A stretch of DNA of 64,000 nt from Nicotiana tabacum (taxonomy: Eukaryota > Streptophyta > Magnoliopsida > Solanales > Solanaceae). A program made the translations under genes and the position numbers. Position 1 is the stretch's first letter; the number at the start of each line of letters is the position of its first letter. Below are positions 59,781 through 64,000 of the stretch, one piece after another. Location: positions 103,361,157 through 103,425,156 of the forward strand of contig NC_134089.1 of the NCBI RefSeq assembly GCF_000715075.1, in the 5' to 3' direction. Below the pieces are notes generated by a model. It was not told the origin of the DNA, searched no databases, and saw only the letters and a program-made list of their open reading frames with translations.

Positions 59781-62700
59781 CTACTCCAGAATGGAGTTTT
59801 GATGGTTCTGATATATTCTTATGATGATTTGGACTTAGGAGTGTGCTGAAATATTGGTTTAGAGGTCCGTAGGTGATTTTGGCTCGAATTGGCGAAAGTT
59901 TGAAAAGTTGAAGTTTGGAGAGTTGAAAGGTTTCATTAAGAGTTGACTATGTTGTTACCGGGATTAAATTTTGGTTTCGAAAGTTGGAATAGGTCAGTTG
60001 TTTCATTTATAACCTGCGTGCAAAATTTGGTGTTGTTTGGAGTTGATTTGATAGGATTCGGACATTTAGTTGTAATTTTAGCAATTCTTGAACTTTACTT
60101 TGCAATTCATGCATTTTAGTGTTCGATTCATAGTTTTAGATGTTATTTTTGTATTTTGATCGCACAAGCGGGTTCGTATGATAGTTTTAGACTTGTGTGG
60201 ATGTTTGGTTTGGAGCCCCGAGGGCTCCATTGAGTTTCGGACATGTTCCGGAGTGGTTTGGATTGAAACTTACAAAAAATGGTGTCTGGTGCTCTGGTGT
60301 CGCACTTACAAACACCAAGGTTGAATTTGCGAAGGTGATAAAAAAAGGGGAAGTTGTCGCAAATGTGACCTCCCCTTCGCTTTTGCGAAGTCAGCAGGAT
60401 TATAGCCTAGTTCGCATTTGCGAGTAATTGTTTGCTTTTGCAATGAACCTCCAGTTCGTAATTATGAAGAGTGTTCTCGCAATTGTGAGGTTCCATGAGG
60501 CTGTCGGGGTTCTCAAATGCGAGCCTTGGATCGCAATTGCGAGGGTTCACAAATGCGACATCTGCAGCTGGTTAAAGTGCTGGGAGACGGAATTTTTGAA
60601 TTCATTCTCTCATTTCTGAATCCTAGACTAGGTAGGAGGCTATTTGGACAGGGGATTTTCATCTACAAATGTTGGGTAAGTGATTATAATCTAATTCTAA
60701 TATTATTTCATTAATATATCTTAGATTTTAATATCAAAATCATGTGAATCAAAGTGAAAATTTGTGAAAATTTGTCAAGTTTTTTAAAAAAGTAAGATAT
60801 TGAATTTTTAAAAAATAAATATGAATTGGGACACTTAGTCCCAAGGTTGGAAGCCTAAGTTGAAAAAGTTGATCGGATGTTGACTTATGGATAAACGGCT
60901 CTAGAATAGAGTTTTTATGGTTTTGATAGCTTCGTATGGTGATTTTGGACTTAGGAGTGTGCCCGGATATTGACTTGGAGGTCCGTAGGTGATTTTGGCT
61001 TGAATTGGCGCAAGTTAGAAAGGTTGAAGTTTGGATAGTTGAAAGGTTTGATCGAGAGTTGACTTTGTTATTACCAGGCTCGAATTTTAGTTCCGAAAGT
61101 TGGAATAGGTCTGTTGTATAATTTATGACTTGTGTGCAAAATTTGGTATCATTTGGAATTGGTTTGATAGGATTTAGACGTTTAGTTGTAATTATAGAAA
61201 TTCTTGGACTTTACTTTGAAATTCATGCATTTTAGTGCTTGATTTGTAGTTTCAGATGTTATTTTTTTGTTTTGATCGTACGAATAAGTTCATATGATAT
61301 TTTTAGACTTGTGTGGATGTTTGGTTTGGATCCCCTCGGGGCTCGGATGAGTTTAGGACATGCTCCGGAGTGATTTGGATAGAAATTGCAAAAATCTGGT
61401 GTCTGGTGCTCTGGTGTCGCAGTCACAAATGCGACCTCCTCTTCGCATTTGCAAAGGGAGAATGATTATAGCTTAGTTCGCATTTGCGAACAATTGTTCG
61501 CTTTTTCGATGACCCTCCAATTCACAATTTCAAAGAGTTTTCTCGCAATTGCGAGGTTGCATGAGGTTGCCATGGTTCGCAAATGTGAGCCCTGCTCCGT
61601 AATTGCGAGGGTCCGCAAGTACAAATCCTGTGTGGCAAATGCGACATATGCAGCTGGTTAAAGCGCTGGGAGATAGGATTTTCGAACTCATTCTCTCATT
61701 TTGAACCCTAGACTCGGTAGGAGGCGATTTGGAGAGGGGGATTTCATCTACAAACTTTTGGGTAAGTTATTTTAATCTAATTCTAATCCTATTCCATCAA
61801 TATATCTTAGATTTTAACATCAAAATTATGTGAATCAAAGTAAAAATTTGTGAAACTTTGTCAAGTTTTTAAGAAAATAAAAAATTGAGTTTTGAGAGTC
61901 GATTTGGACTTGGATTTTGAAATTAATCACATATATGAACTCATGGGTTCACGGGTAGTCAGAATCTACCATTGGAGCCGAGTTTTAACCGGACGAGCCC
62001 CGGGCTGATTTTTCTTGACTTTTGGAAAAAGTGTACAGATCAAAGATTTATTTATTGTAATTATTTTCTCTTGCATAGGTTGATGAAACTAAGTCAAATT
62101 TGGGTAGATTTGAGCCGTGTATAGGTGAGTTATAATGGAAAAGCGATTTTTGAGGGTTGAATTGGCCTGGTTTGAGGTAAGTAACACTTCTAAAGTTGGT
62201 ACTGAAGGTATGAATCCCTAAACTACGTATTATGTGGTTGGTGTTGAGGTGACGTGCATGCTAAGTGACGGGCATGTGGGCATGCACCGAAGTATTGTGA
62301 CTCGGTTGATTGTATAGTTACCCAATATTACTGTTATTCATGTAACCTACATGTGTTAGAGAAATTGAATTGTGATCTATGTTAGAAATCATGTTTGGGC
62401 TAGATGTTGGTACTGTCGGAACCCAAAGAGGTCGTTTCTGCTGTTGAGTTATTTTCTTAAATTGTAATTAGTACTCAGTCACATTCATCATTTGTATATC
62501 ATATCTCGGTCTCTATTATCATTTATTGTCACATCATATATTATTGTTTGGACTGATTGGCATGAGATTTGTGAGCCCGAGAGACTGGAAAGATTGATGA
62601 CTGAGTGAGGCCGAGGGCCTGATTGTGAGTGATGTTTATGGAATCGGGTTGCATGCCGTAACAGGCTTTACTGATTTATGATGGGATTTGGTTACACGCT

Positions 62701-63616
62701 CCAGCATGCCATGTTGGCTTATATTAGCGCTTGGGCAGGATCCGCCCCTCTGTAGTCTGACAAACCAGCAGTGAGTGCAGGTATCATTGAGTGTTGAGTG
62801 CGAGTGTCAAGTGTGAGTGTCGTGTGACTAAGAGTGCTAAGCAATTGAGAGTGCTGAGCGATTGAGCGTACTAAGTGAGGTTGGAAACTCCGAGAGCATA
62901 AATATCTGAGTTCATCACTGTGTTACATTACAAGTGACATGCATATTTGGCATGTAGACATGGAGATGTAATATTCCTCTTCCTAGCTATACTTGGCATA
63001 TTTTGTCGGTATTGAGCCTAAGTTGTTGAACTTGAAAGCATGTCTACATTTTTGTATCGTGTACAACTGATTATGAGATTTCTCGCAGCTATTGCTGCTA
63101 TTTTTTCTGTCATATCTATACGTTTATTATCTGGTTGGATTGTACCTATTTGAGCTTGTCACTACTTTCAGCCCAAGGTTAGTCCTGTTACTTATTGAGT
63201 ATATTTGGTCAGTTGTACTCATACTACTGCATTTCGTGTGCAGATCCAGCTACATCTGGACCCGATGGTTGCTAGACTTGGAGCATTACCTGCTTGGAGA
63301 ACTTTGAGGTAGCTTCTTGACGTTCGCAGACCTCGGCTCTCCTTCTTTTCAGTTTATTTAGCACTGTCCTATCTTTCCAGATAGTTGTATTAGAAGTATT
63401 AACTGTGTTATCATTTAGTAGCTCATGTACTCAGTGACACCCGAATTTTGAGGAATTTTGTATTGAGTTGTGGTATTTCTTATCGTGTATTTATGAGATT
63501 TTTACCGTTAAACTTATTTCATCACGTTTTTCAACTTAAAATGCATGGTTATTGTAGTTATCGGCTTGCCTAGTACTGCGATAGGCGCCATCATGACATG
63601 TTGAAAGATCGTGACA
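59781..63616 (+). mobile_element. Chromovirus LTR, right-pointing, with ~1.1 kb tandem duplication
   Basis: Ends GGCGCCATCATGACATG...GATCGTGACA at 63616, the family terminus. Its 5' start (TGTAACGACC) is missing. The block from ~59790 to ~60830 is repeated at ~60900-61880 with a period of 1,116 bases (GGACTTAGGAGTGTGC at 59831 and 60947). The right part (62150-63300) matches piece 2 of the host chromovirus LTR, including GGCATGCATATTTGGCAT-like and GAGGTAGCTTC segments. No PBS follows, so it is a truncated solo LTR or part of a rearranged element. No genes. Confidence 0.7.
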
Positions 63617-63885
63617 GATCTGAACACACGCCCAAGTCCAAAATCATCATACGAACCTATTGGAATTATCAAATCCCAATTCCAAGGTCGTTTACTCAAA
63701 ATATTAACTCAAATCAAACTTGGCATCTTAGGCTTCTATTGAACCAAGTGTTCTGATTTTAACCTGAACACTTTCAAACCCAAACCAACTATCCTCGCAA
63801 GTCATAAAACAGTAAAAGCACATATGGGGAGTTTTAATTAGGGAATGAGGATCTAAAAAGTAAAATGACCGGTCGGGTCGTTACA
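63617..63885 (-). mobile_element. Start of a reversed chromovirus LTR
   Basis: On the minus strand it begins TGTAACGACCCGACCGGTCA at 63885, the intact family start, and continues ~270 bases to the LTR end at 63616. It may be the missing beginning of the reversed LTR at 59021-59780, with the right-pointing LTR placed between. Confidence 0.7.
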
Positions 63886-64000
63886 GTCTTTCTCTTCCAA
63901 CACATATCACATCTTACGACTCCATATGTAGTAATTTTCACCATTCAGTTTGTCACTTTTATTTAAGTCAGCAATGATACTTTTCGATGCCACGTCTGAT
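63886..64000. other. Unassigned right edge
   Basis: 115 bases beyond the reversed LTR start; nothing recognised. Confidence 0.3.

Overview
This window is intergenic heterochromatin-type DNA from a large plant genome, built almost wholly of LTR retrotransposons nested in one another. I found no host gene, tRNA, rRNA or CRISPR array. The LTR starts and ends (elements opening TGTAACGACC and closing GTCGTGACA, and long Ogre-type LTRs) are of kinds I associate with Solanaceae, Nicotiana being the most likely; this is recognition from memory, not a search result.

Layout. 1-3501: left-pointing Ogre-like element (5' leader, PBS and a 2.0 kb 5' LTR) running off the left edge. 3502-5559: 3' part of an unassigned LTR with a dispersed short motif. 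5560-14232: left-pointing Tekay/Del-like chromovirus with its 5' LTR (12090-14232), PBS and a tandem array of four gag-zinc knuckle-protease fragments; it has no pol in the window. 14233-28591: degenerate retroelement sequence, much of it the 3' internal part of a right-pointing chromovirus ('host chromovirus' below). It is split by a 10.1 kb left-pointing Tat-lineage element (16786-26864, duplicated target AAGGT) that keeps gag-protease and an opposite-strand ORF but has no visible RT or integrase. 28592-59020: the 3' LTR of the host chromovirus, broken into three pieces by a 4,049 bp solo Ogre-like LTR (28787-32835, duplicated target CTTAG) and by a 23,182 bp Ogre element (35592-58773, duplicated target CCTTA). 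59021-63885: inverted, tandemly duplicated pieces of further chromovirus LTRs. 63886-64000: nothing recognised.

The Ogre element is the centrepiece. It has two 4,520 bp LTRs, a PBS, an extra ORF1 before gag, gag-protease with a G-patch module, a probable intron, RT with a degenerate first RNase H, a second RNase H, a DD35E integrase, a 3.2 kb 3' untranslated region with two tandem-repeat arrays, and a polypurine tract. Its frames carry about ten in-frame stops and two frameshifts, so this copy is not autonomous. Several stops look like cytosine transitions of the CAG-to-TAG type expected from methylated CHG sites.

There is no sign of a novel defence or metabolic system. The most unusual material is structural: the gag tandem array with one shared breakpoint, the pol-less Tat element with an intron-containing antisense gene, the two-length minisatellite in the Ogre 3' region, and a hairpin plus repeated ACGACGTCGT boxes ahead of a TATA box in the Ogre LTR.
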